This document shows positions 24,101 to 33,254 of a stretch of 64,000 nucleotides of DNA, piece by piece. The position numbers and the translations under genes are program-made. The notes beneath the pieces are model-generated. The model saw only the letters and a list, made by a program, of their open reading frames with translations. It was not told the origin of the DNA and did not search any database. The stretch is from NCBI GenBank assembly GCA_921293015.1, contig OV121090.1, forward strand, positions 21,342,304 through 21,406,303. The letters run 5' to 3'. The DNA comes from Phorcus lineatus. Taxonomy: Eukaryota > Mollusca > Gastropoda > Trochida > Trochidae. The first letter of the stretch is position 1. Each line of letters starts with the position of its first letter.

Positions 24101-26774
24101 ATGAGAAAGCTTTGCAAATGATAACTTTAGCAATGGTGACATCGACGCTAATAACTAAAACTAGATTATCCCTTTCAAGTCCAAAAGGGCTCCAATTCAA
24201 ACAGAGGTTAGTGGAAAATATTATGACTTGAATAACCTCTGTTGGGAGAGAATGCCTCTTGTCAAGAGGCATAGCTGAAATGGTATTTCTAAAAAGATTC
24301 CTTAAATTATGTGAAAGGTACCAATTAAAAAGATTCCTTAAATTTTGTGAAAGGTACCAATTATTAGTTGTATTAATGGTAACATTTAACCATTGATATT
24401 TGTATATGTCGAGATCCATGAACAATTCTTTTACCTTTCTGTTAAGGGTATTTTGAGTGGGGACTACGTGATTGAGATTGTCATAAAACCTTGGAAACCT
24501 GATGATCCACGAAATAAGGACGCAGTCGGAACTATCGTCAAACTAAACCCTGTGCACCAAGACGAGGAGGGGAATGTCTTTATGCGAAGACAGGCTAGTG
24601 TTATCAAGGTAACGTGTTTTTTTTGATACTGCAAATTTGTAAGAAATGTATAGAGATGATTATGAATTGAATTGTAATTGACCAATGTAAATGATATGAT
24701 GTTTCATCTTAAAAGGTAAATCTTCCAAATGAGGTATTTTCATAGCATTACAAACCAGGAATCTTTCTGATTGGCCTACTTGGTCACATGACAGCAATGA
24801 CGTCAAGTTATGTCAACCTGTGTGGATCGCGAGAGGTTGATATAACAATCCAAACACCTCCGATGGATAAAAATAGATTTCGAAAATCCTGGTCTACCAA
24901 AATTATCAGAAGAATGGTAATTTGAGACCTATTTCAAATAATAAAACATTTATAGACTGAAGACTCGGTTGATCCAATGATTTATCGACCCTAGACATGT
25001 GATATTTACAGAGGCAAATATCACATGTCAAAGGTCGATAAATCATTGGATCAACCTCACTTGAAGTCAATAATTGTTTAGTATTTATCAGGGTAAATAT
25101 AAAAGATGGCCTTATTATACAGTTTTTTTTACCCCATGTTTCATCTTTGATGTTGTCCTTCCAGCTACAGATAGCTAGCCAATGCTTGAAAGATGATTTT
25201 TGTGTTTTATGAAATATCTTTATCAATTTTATCAATCTAGTTCAGCCTAGATGTAATATGATCTGTCAATACATGTAGAGAATTACTGTTTGAGGTCACT
25301 TTTTTCAGCCGATCTTGGACAAATTTTAAACCGACCAATAAAATGAGGGCAGGAAGTCAACTTTTAACCAATCAAAGACATTTTTTTTGCATTTCGGTTA
25401 ATAGTTACATGCTGACGTTTACCCTATGTTTGTCTATATTTATCTTTTAAAACTTATTTTGTGATTGTTTGAAATTGCTTTGGGACATCTTTAATGGATG
25501 CCCCATGTATATTTTTGTCATTGCATGTTCACTAAACTCATATCTGAAAATTGGAATATCCCCTGCTTTGTGTCATGTCATTAACATATTATATCATCAA
25601 TATATATAGGGGAAATAGACAAACGCCTTGTGTAATAATATATTTCTTGTCAGACATTTCGAAAATAAAATGACATTATCAAATCTATTTTTACAGTATT
25701 CCTTGAATGAAATTGCTCAAATATCCAGACAACAAACAAAAGAAGCATGTGAAGCTGAAATAAAGAGGTAACTCAATTATCCAACATCCAATTCTTCATA
25801 CCGCTCCAACAGGGGGTTTGTACCAGCGAAGCTCTTATAATTACCTGATTGTTGTATCAGCATTTGCCTCTCACCCCAATCTCATTTAGATAAGATATGA
25901 AATTTGCTAATTTTGTTACTTTTGCCGCTTTGTCGCTCTTTTAACATCTAAAAAATTCAGATTAAAGCTGATGTTCCTGTGACATTTGGCCTCCTTTTTT
26001 GGAAGCACACTCTGGATCATGTAGCAAGCTATTTGCCCTATACCTCCTGCGCTGGGACATGAAAATATTTTGGGTTAAAGAGCCACTCCATGATTTTCAT
26101 GACATATTATTTACCTTTGATACGAACCAAAAATGTCAAAGTGGTGATATAATATCAAAACATCTTAACTCTTCATGTTCAAAAGACATATATATATGAC
26201 AATTACTGGTTTTCCATGAAAATCTGAAAACAGCCTTATAAATGCACAGAGGTGTAGATATCACGTCCAATATACATGGATACTAGTTATGTAACCTAAC
26301 AAACACTGTCAACCCCCAACTGCCCTCCTGGCTGTTTAAGATAAGTCTCCAAAATTACGTTTGATGATTTGACGCGGTGCCACTGTCAGGTTTTCGATCA
26401 TAATTGCGACATTCCACCTTCATATTGTCACTGTAAACAACCAATAAGCTTTAAAATGTGTATTTTTGGTAACAGTCAATACTTCGCAATCAAATGACAC
26501 CATTGATTAAGTTTTGCATATATGACTCCAACAACTCACGGAGTGGCACTTTAAGATCTATACCTTCGTATCCACCATTGGATGAGAATGCATTTGGTGA
26601 ACTATTTGCATTAAAGTTTTACTTGCAAAAGTGAGTCTGTGACTTTAACTCTGTATTGTGTGTTTCTTTCATTCCATTGAAATATTTCTTTTTGCCACTC
26701 AATACAGGTTGAGACAGGAGGTGTATGACTTGGAAGAAGGTCTAGCAGAACGAGAAGATGTTTATTCATCATGA
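18190..26774 (+). CDS. Schlafen-like protein with AlbA_2 domain (SLFNL1-like), seven exons
   Basis: Exons are 18190-18359, 18851-18950, 21687-21835, 22385-22481, 24447-24608, 25697-25767 and 26708-26774. All have AG/GT borders and compatible phases, giving 271 codons plus TGA. Exon 1 has SVEEDATHEFKGHRN and exon 2 has LNAFLNTGKGGTVYLGVSDDGII, the two halves of the Schlafen AlbA_2 core. Exon 3 has DHVVAGIKDLFSRYNPP and KFIPVV; exon 5 has GDYVIEIVIKPW and GNVFMRRQASV. A charged helix ends the protein. E21, E26 and D77 fall where Schlafen nucleases carry their three acidic metal ligands, so nuclease activity is possible but unproven. Relatives act in tRNA/rRNA cleavage (SLFN13) and in nematode piRNA precursor cleavage (TOFU/SLFL, PUCH complex). 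The first ATG lies only 6 nt after an acceptor at 18184 and the frame is open into the acceptor, so upstream coding exons are possible. Confidence 0.85.
19300..19382 (+). repeat. 55-bp spaced direct repeat (CCC(C/T)GTGGCYGAATTTTCCAGC)
   Basis: Two copies of GTGGC(T/C)GAATTTTCCAGC lie at about 19302-19320 and 19360-19378 inside intron 2 of the Schlafen-like gene, in a locally GC-richer stretch. Each copy is followed by a GCC-rich sequence. Confidence 0.6.
19690..20960 (+). repeat. degenerate satellite-like array, units of about 150-290 bp
   Basis: A block recurs about seven times: TTGTCTT(T/C)ATTT, a GCAAATTATATA(C/T)GGAATTGAAG motif, a TTCTTTA(C/T)(G/C)ACGAT(G/A)TAA motif, then a variable GC-richer part. 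Starts are near 19690, 19979, 20190, 20390, 20600, 20755 and 20950. Units are diverged and unevenly spaced. The array lies in intron 2 of the Schlafen-like gene and ends at the palindrome (20961). Confidence 0.6.
20961..21132. repeat. near-perfect large palindrome with a duplicated 44-bp arm segment
   Basis: The left arm, 20961-21021 (CACAGGGGCGTGTATCGC to ATAGACCCTAC), is the exact inverse of the right arm ending at 21132. The right arm carries one extra copy of a 44-bp piece (21025-21068 repeated at 21069-21112). Arms show no visible mismatches, so the structure is recent and would extrude as a cruciform or fold as a long RNA hairpin. It interrupts the last unit of the satellite array. Confidence 0.9.
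22519..22850 (+). mobile_element. tRNA-derived SINE, family 2
   Basis: The tRNA-like head has A box TGGTGTAGTGGTAAGC and B box GGGTTCGAATCCC. A central block follows containing CCCTGGGCAAGACACTTCAT and CACCCAGCTGTAGAAATGGG, then GGCGCTTTGAGCATGC near the tail. The central block resembles one shared by widely distributed metazoan SINEs. It is clearly different from family 1. It starts 38 bp after the donor of Schlafen-like exon 4. The right end is approximate. Confidence 0.8.
24291..24362 (+). repeat. 36-bp tandem duplication
   Basis: Two adjacent 36-bp copies (AAAAAGATTCCTTAAATT...GGTACCAATT) at 24291-24326 and 24327-24362 differ at one position. They lie in intron 4 of the Schlafen-like gene, about 85 bp before exon 5. 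Confidence 0.9.
24967..25056. repeat. 90-nt long-armed hairpin in intron 5 of the Schlafen-like gene
   Basis: The left arm from GGTTGATCCAATGATTTATC (24967) pairs with the right arm ending GATAAATCATTGGATCAACC (25056). Pairing extends through ACATGTGATATTT/AAATATCACATGT around a loop of about 8 nt. Arms are about 40 nt with few mismatches. It could be a young palindromic MITE or a precursor-like RNA hairpin if transcribed with the intron. Confidence 0.8.
25318..25475 (+). repeat. dispersed repeat, copy 1 (partner at 57150)
   Basis: It shares with 57150-57305 the ordered blocks ACCAATAAAATGA(G/A)GG, AGGAAG, AACCAA(T/C)CAAAGAC, ACATGCTGACGTT and TGTTTGTCTAT, then GTGATTGTTTG. Function and class are unknown. 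Confidence 0.65.
26075..26554. mobile_element. TTAA-flanked MITE (piggyBac-like)
   Basis: TTAAAGAGCCACTCC at 26075 and the inverse GGAGTGGCACTTTAA ending at 26554 form the terminal inverted repeats with TTAA at both edges, the target preference of piggyBac elements. It is 480 bp with no transposase. It lies in intron 6 of the Schlafen-like gene. A truncated relative starts at 31632. Confidence 0.72.
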
Positions 26775-29264
26775 TAGCAAACATTGACAAGCCGTTTGAT
26801 GTTTTTCTTACTTTTCATTGAAAATGGCTGGTTTTCAGCTTCATCACTTGACTAAAGGATAACATATTCAGCAACTTATTCAACATTTTCATGAACATTA
26901 TTTGTGTGTATGAATGAACAAACAGTTTAAAAATCCCAATCAGAGAGTGCAATTCTCATTAACATCAGATCAAACATAACAACCGCACTGTACCATTGGG
27001 GATCGTTCCCTTCAGCTATACAGCTACGAGGCAGAGTCATGGACGTGATTTGGAATATAGCGACCCGCTGTTTGAATTTATGGAAAGTGAAAGATCTAAG
27101 ACAAGGTCATATAAGGGGTATTTTAACTGTTCTTAGTGAGGAGTGATGGCATGCTTCTGCTATTTTCTTACCACAGAGGTAACTCTGTCATTAATTCTAA
27201 TGATAAAGAAATAACTGAGGTTTCTCAGATGATCACTTATAAAAAGGTGTTGCTGATTTCACAACTTATTTGGATTGCATTCAAACAGGCTTCTATGTTT
27301 CAAGACAGTGAATTGCTCTTATTAGAACAAAGGTTTGTATAGGAAATTATGACAGAACTACTTCTGTTGGGAGTGAATGGGCTTCTGGTAACATTGCTAC
27401 TTACTGAAAATTGTTTTTTAACCTAACATAGATAAAGACCACAATCGAATCATAATCAAAACAAATTTAACACTTGCTTGTTGTCAAAAAACTGAATGTG
27501 CAAGGTTTTGGTTTGAGCTGATTATAATGAGATTTATTAGAATGTATAGCTTGACATGGTAAATTTACATGATTTTACATTGTCACAATTTTAGCTTTTA
27601 TATTGCCCCATATTCAGTATTTCATGAATATTTTACATGCATTAATGCTACATTTTCTACATGATAGAGAAAGAAACCATTTAACAGTTATCTTTTCCCT
27701 CAGAAAATGTCCTTTCTTGTCCAGCACTGCCATTTATATTCATATTTCATATTTCCTGCATGTTTGGTGAGGATTCATGTGATATAGAGGATACTAAACG
27801 ACCTTCAATTTGATACTATTATTACTTTGTAAAACAAGTTAATGATTTCGTATAATATGAGTCGAGTGAGTTTAATACCAAATCATTCACGAGTTTGATA
27901 AAATAGTATTAATTTGTAGGAAGTTTAGTATTCGCCCACATAAATCAAGCATGATTGCCGATAGTGATCCGAAACTAACTTATCCGTGGCGGCCATTGTG
28001 ACGGTGTTGCTTACATTGTGACATCCCAAATAAACACTATTTTGATGTCACTCAGTGGTATTACACTAGTTTAATGTAACAGTATAAATATGACACTGCA
28101 GTATGTTACATGGGCGAATAATAAGTGATTATAATTATTATATTTATGTTGATGGTCAACTTCAAATAGTATATCATGACCTTCATACAAATTGCTCTGT
28201 TTGGTACAGAGTAAAGGCTATGCTTTTTGAATGTTGTTAAATCATAACTTTTTTCTATTGACTAAAAAGAGTATAATACAAAACAATCATGCTAATCTGG
28301 TTATGAAAGCTGAAACGGATGTTTGGATATTAACCAATTTGTTTAGATCATCATGCTTATAACGACACGTGGGCTTATGCCATGGCCTAATGTCCAGCAT
28401 CCTTCTGGCTTCTATGGGTATGTCATCCATGCATCTGGGAACATTGTCTGTATGGCTTCTAGACAAATGACATTAACGACATTAAATTTGAAACAAAATA
28501 ATTTTCATAGGAACTTGGGTCAATATTATTTACCTAAGGTCTAAAAAACTGATATTGACTTCATCGCCAGTCTATGATTTTATGGTATTTCAAATAGACT
28601 GAAATAAACTTTATAGTCTGAATTCAATGCACAGTTTCTTTTTTAACCTTCTATACATCTGGACGGTTGTTATTAGATCTAGAGAATCAGATTAGTTAAG
28701 ATTGGAAAGCAGCCAATCACAAGATTTTGTAAAATATGATGGCACCACCAATTTCTGACAGTAGCTGAGAGTCTATATAAACACGTCTTTAATTGGTAGA
28801 TAAATAACCTCCTGTCCTTATTTATTAGTCAGAGTTTGTCAAAGGTAATCTAAACATGACTTCAATCAGTAAGATGTAATGTCGGACGTTAAACAGCAAA
28901 TTTGAACAAAATTAAATCAAGCTTTGATGGAAAAAGATGAAAATTAAGATGTGATTTTCTATGAAGTTAATGGCTCCCTTACTGAAAGTAAATGACAAAC
29001 ACAATTGTTTATTTATTTAGAGGTTGAAATTGTAATATTTTCTTAAACAATACACTTTTAACCGACTATAACGTACAATACATAATTATTGATGTAAACC
29101 TGTTTATATTGTCCTTCACCTTATAAATCTATGTATAAAGAACTTGAATACCTATGACATTTTGCGTAGTCTTCCTTGATTAATTCCAAAATGCGGAAAT
29201 GAAGTTATTTTTGCTGGAGACTTAAGTAGAATTTACTCTTAGGTTATCTGCTTCAGCAAAATTT
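26775..29264. other. intergenic region between the Schlafen-like gene and the ligase cluster
   Basis: No gene is recognised. A diverged inverted repeat lies at about 27775-27945 (AGGATACTAAACGACCTTC against GGAAGTTTAGTATTCGCC). The block near 29095-29130 (CCTGTTTATATTGTCCTTC) matches the 3' flank of gene A1 at 33110, marking the edge of the duplicated ligase unit. Confidence 0.5.
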
Positions 29265-29530
29265 TCACGGAAACGAAATGACAAGGCGTTTCTTGGCAAC
29301 TACGGCAACTTTCTTCCGAATGATTTTACCATTTCTATTGCTGGGAAAGGATTAAAACAGCAAAATGTTTTCTGGCTTTTGATAACAAAGCTGATTTGGA
29401 AGTACGATAAACAATTCGGATACTATTTTCTCGAACTCTTGTAGACACATCACATGGTGCATCAGTTCGCCACGAAGAGGAACCACAACCACGTCATCAA
29501 CCAAAGGACTCTGTCTGATGATCATGTTTC
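29265..29530 (-). pseudogene. A0: C-terminal remnant of an AMP-binding (adenylating) enzyme, subfamily A
   Basis: The minus-strand translation shows the family's C-terminal end, including LPNQLCYQKPE, RNGKIIRKKV and AKKRL, closest in wording to A3. It is broken by a GAA-to-TAA change after the ILLF motif (near 29355). A deletion also removes the ACIQPKN-T segment near 29450. Everything upstream of the hinge region, about three quarters of the gene, is absent. Its 3' flank matches that of A1 (33110-33140), so it arose by segmental duplication rather than retroposition. Confidence 0.85.
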
Positions 29531-29639
29531 ATGGGCTGTTCATGAGGATTTGCTTTCGATTTGTTTGATTAATAGTAAGTCCAACTAAAAATTTTTTTTT
29601 CAAAAACTGAATGCCATTTCATAATGCATGTTTTAAATC

Positions 29640-30130
29640 ATAGATAAGACAAGTATCAGTGCTGGTTGACATTACTCATTTTCATCCAGTGTTATGCTAA
29701 GTAAACTGTTATAATGATAGATAGTGAAATAAGCACGTGTTTTCATGCTGATTCATATTTTCATGAAATGTTTTAGGAAATCAAATTCATCAACCGTGAA
29801 GATAATTAAAAAAAGATTTGGTTTTGCAAAACTAGAAGTATTAAGAGGAGAGAAATATATATTATGTTTTAATTTCATGATATTCATAGTGTGGGAAATT
29901 ATGAAAGATATATACAGAAACAAAACAAATTGACAAAGTATATAAGACTAATAAGGTAATGAAGTTGAAGGTAACCCAACCAATAACATATATAAGATAC
30001 CAGTTTTTATATTGTAGTTTTATTTCAATAACTCCAGAAAATGTAATTTTGATATATTGTAAAGAAACCAATAATCTTTTAATACACTATACAGTCTTAT
30101 CATATAATTTATACATGATTCTTTCATAGT
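29640..30130 (+). repeat. B-upstream block, copy 0 (segmental duplication)
   Basis: It aligns block by block with 36168-36545 and 47940-48420: AGATAGTGAAATAA, AAATTCATCAAC(C/T)GT(G/A)AAGATAA, TATAAGACTAAT, GAAGNNGAAGGTAAC and the TATA/donor region. Two copies contain CACGTG (about 29733, 36293). In the other two units this block lies 1.7-2.8 kb upstream of a B gene. Confidence 0.75.
29960..30042 (+). promoter_or_regulatory. orphan B-type promoter and non-coding first exon
   Basis: The GAAGTTGAAGGTAACCCAAC element, TATATAAG at 29989-29996 and exon end CCAGAAAAT followed by GTAATTTT match the B1 and B2 counterparts. The donor is weakened (GTAATT instead of GTAAGT). No B gene follows before A1, so this promoter has lost its coding sequence. 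Confidence 0.6.
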
Positions 30131-31397
30131 AGCATACAATTATAACTTAAAGATGTTAACTGGCGAATAAGACTAGTATTGTAAATTTTAAGCAGGAGAG
30201 AGATATTTTATAATTGCGTATACGAATACCTAATGCTTGTTCATTGCATCAAACCTGTATCTGCAAATATTTTAAATGGCAAAGCAAACTTTTCAGAACC
30301 TCAAGAAAGAATTTTTAGAAATATGAGTTAACTTTGGCCTTTATCAAATTTGCCTTGGAGTCGAAAATAAACACCTGTATTTTGCATATTGAATGATACA
30401 AAGTCATTACAAAATCTGATTGGCATATGATAGATTTAGTATGCAAAGGGAATGTGTGCGTATAAGAAGATTATATCAGGGGGTAAATACAATGCTGCCT
30501 TTGAAACAAGACAAAAACCCATATCAATTATTCATTTCTATGGAGTGAAACGACTTTTATTCAAGTTCTGTTTCATAAATGCCAGTCATTGTAAGCTTGT
30601 TAGATTCGTCGACAAGATATTTAATGCAGATGTTGACTCTGCAGCTAAGCTATCAATAAAATCATAGTGCTTGGGGGAAAAGTTTAATACCACAGTTCCA
30701 GTAGTTCAAACTCAAGAGCAGTATTCTTTCAGAATCAGTATGCTACACCAGGTCAAAGCTTCGAACAAAATAAGCCCGCGGTTTGATATTTTCTGTCATT
30801 TTTGTATGATCTGGTTAAGCTATGCATGTCTATTGCTGACAGATGGAATTTTCCGAATCCCCTATCACTCATATTCTTTGGGCTTGAGAGACAAACATAT
30901 TTTTTCATTGCATTGCTTAAGTCTTTCTGAAAAAGTGGGTATACCAACGTTACGTATTAACCTTCAGTGGGCGACAACTTCAAAAATAATTTTAAAAAGC
31001 ACATCTGTCATAGAAAACTATTAAGTTATCTTAATCCTTGTGTTAAGTCTGGTAATAAAAAGGCAAAACATTTCCTCGATTTGATTGTCATCTTATCAAG
31101 GATAAAACCATAGCTCTAACGGGTGGAATACCAAAGATTTCACTCAACAGGACGTCGACATCAAAAATGTTTTATCAGTTAAAGAATAGTTCAAAAAAAG
31201 ATGCGAATTTCAGTCACATCAGTCTCCACAGCTTGTTGTTAGGTATTGGAATCACGCTCTTCTTCAGAACAGTTGGATTTCAAATTGGAATAACTGCTAA
31301 ACGTGGATTGTCAACACGGTCTGATTGAAGAGCTTTTTGCAAAGAACAACAGATAAAGGTTTGCTGACGTGTACATGGTGAGGTGAAGTGATATGAG

Positions 31398-32152
31398 GTT
31401 TATGCCCAAATCACACTTCGCACGATTGCACTACGATAACATTACGATTCGATCGTACTGGTGTCGTATTGTGGTTTTTACGATCTGTTATGTGAACACG
31501 GTTTCTGTGCGTGAGGTACACGATGTGGGTACAATCATTGCACGAAAAATCACGATTCTAACACGGCCGGAGCACAATCAACACAAACTTTCACGATGCA
31601 ATCACGAATGGTGTAAGACTAATGCACAATTTTAAAGAACCACTCCGCGATTTTCATATCATATTATTTACCTTTGATACAAACCTAAATGTCACATGGT
31701 GATATAAAAAAGTGAGGCACGCGAAGCACACGTGATGAAAACGTTTTGACGGGAAACGCTCTAATTGGTGCAAGTTCAATCTAATATCGTGTAACGATTG
31801 TATCCTGATCGTACATTAATCGTGTGACTCCGTGTTCTGCACGAGCTGTCATCGTGGTCCTTAAGTTTAGCACTATAAGGGTTAAGTTAACATGAGTACG
31901 ATAAGAGTACGATTGCAAGAGGGACAATTTATCGATCGTGTTGTGGTTGTGTGCTGGTTGTGCTGTTACAACACGATTTTCTGAAATCAGGAACATGTTT
32001 GCGATTTGAGGGAATCGTGTTGGACAAATAGCACGATCACTGTACGCATTGTACGACCACCACCCAATAACAGCACAATAACAACACGATGACTATACGC
32101 CACTTTCGTACAGCGATCGTAGTCGATCTTACGTAGTGTGAGATGGGCTTTA
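31398..32152. mobile_element. CACGAT-rich element with inverted ends
   Basis: The left end GCCCAAATCACACTTCGCACG and right end inverse GCCCATCTCACACTACGTAAG are related inverted repeats. The interior is unusually dense in CACGAT/ATCGTG and TACGAT motifs on both strands. Open frames inside are motif-driven and look non-coding. The element is split by a nested copy of the TTAA-type MITE near 31632. Confidence 0.6.
31632..31735 (+). mobile_element. truncated TTAA-type MITE nested in the CACGAT-rich element
   Basis: TTAAAGAACCACTCCGCGATT and the next about 80 bp match the left part of 26075-26554 (ATATTATTTACCTTTGATAC, GGTGATATAA). The right end is missing. Confidence 0.65.
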
Positions 32153-32431
32153 ACGCCGATTTCAAGATTATTTCACATACATCACGGCTGCTAGTATTAT
32201 GTCAGGGAGAAATCCCGCACTACCATTGTCGCAGTGCATTGCGGTGAAACCTATGAGTAACGTCTGGAACTAGCGAACCATGGGTTGTACTGTCCTGAAA
32301 TTCAGTGCAGCATTGCACCCAAACGTAACGTGGTGTAGAACAGTTCGCTACTGCAGACAAAGTTGCCCAGCCCCTGGCGGAATTCGAACCATGGATCCAA
32401 AGCCAAACGCGCTAAGCACTGCGCTATCTGA
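32151..32431 (-). mobile_element. tRNA-derived SINE, family 1, minus-strand copy
   Basis: This is the inverse of the 9453-9768 element: tail at 32151 (TAACGCCGATTTCAAGATTATTT), TACTGCAGACAAAGTTGC body and ATTCGAACCATGG B-box inverse. The head ends near 32431. It abuts the CACGAT-rich element. Confidence 0.82.
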
Positions 32432-33254
32432 TAAACTGCAGTAATTTACATATATGTACTCATTAATATCTAGAAGGTGATTATGATCAAATTGACCTAA
32501 GACGTTTTCAGCAATATAAATCATTGTAGGTTTGACCTCTAACGTTTGTAGATGTGGTTCTCTTTGTTAATGAATTTTCTTCAGAATATAATCAGGAAAT
32601 TTTCATGGGGTAAAAATCTTAACTTATAGGTTATACCGGAAAACTGAGATATCTTTATCGTGAGGTCTCCAATGCATTTCGTACAGAGGATGCTGATTGG
32701 TGTGATAAGGGTTTAAATGTCGATTCAGTAAAGCAAGGATACTGAGAAGACACAATGAATTCTGTTTCAATCATTGAAGGCGATTGATGACACCCTTTGT
32801 CAAAACTGTCACCCAAAATGCTCACTAAAGATGGTCTGTTAATCAAATAAAACAAACTTTTCAGGGAAAGGCACAGATTCCAGGAAACTAAAAGTTCAAT
32901 GAAGTTGAAAACACCCTTGCCAATATAGATTATGGATCCTAAATTGTACATTTGTTTCCTTCCGAAAGGTACATTTTAATTTCAAATTATGAAAAGTTAT
33001 TTAATGAATGATTTGTTTCTCTAATAATACATAAACGATTATCATAATTATGTTAATGAAAACACACCTTTGCCAAGTTAAAAATAACAAAACAGTTTGA
33101 TTAGTGTAACCCTGTTTATATTGTCCTTCACCTTAGGTATAAAAAACGACAAATAACTCTGACAAAAAAATTAACAATACTCAAGTCTACACAAATATAT
33201 ATTGAATCTTTAACTCTTTGATTATCTGATATCACAACGAATAATTCATGGATC

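Larger units (their letters stand above)
30130..33254. other. region between orphan promoter and A1, repeats only
   Basis: No coding exon is recognised. It holds a long inverted-repeat element (31398-32152) with a nested TTAA element and a minus-strand SINE (32151-32431). The final 150 bp are the 3' flank of A1. Confidence 0.5.

Noticed and set aside
24906..25235. 109-codon minus-strand open frame
   Set aside because: It runs through the perfect hairpin in the Schlafen-like intron, so the translation is an artefact of the inverted repeat.
29265..29530. Processed retrocopy origin for A0
   Set aside because: Its 3' flank beyond the stop matches the A1 genomic flank and a B-upstream block follows at once, so segmental duplication explains it better.
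31393..31635. 80-codon open frame in the CACGAT-rich element
   Set aside because: The peptide is driven by the repeated hexamer (HDV/ARKI-like runs) and is cut by a nested insertion.
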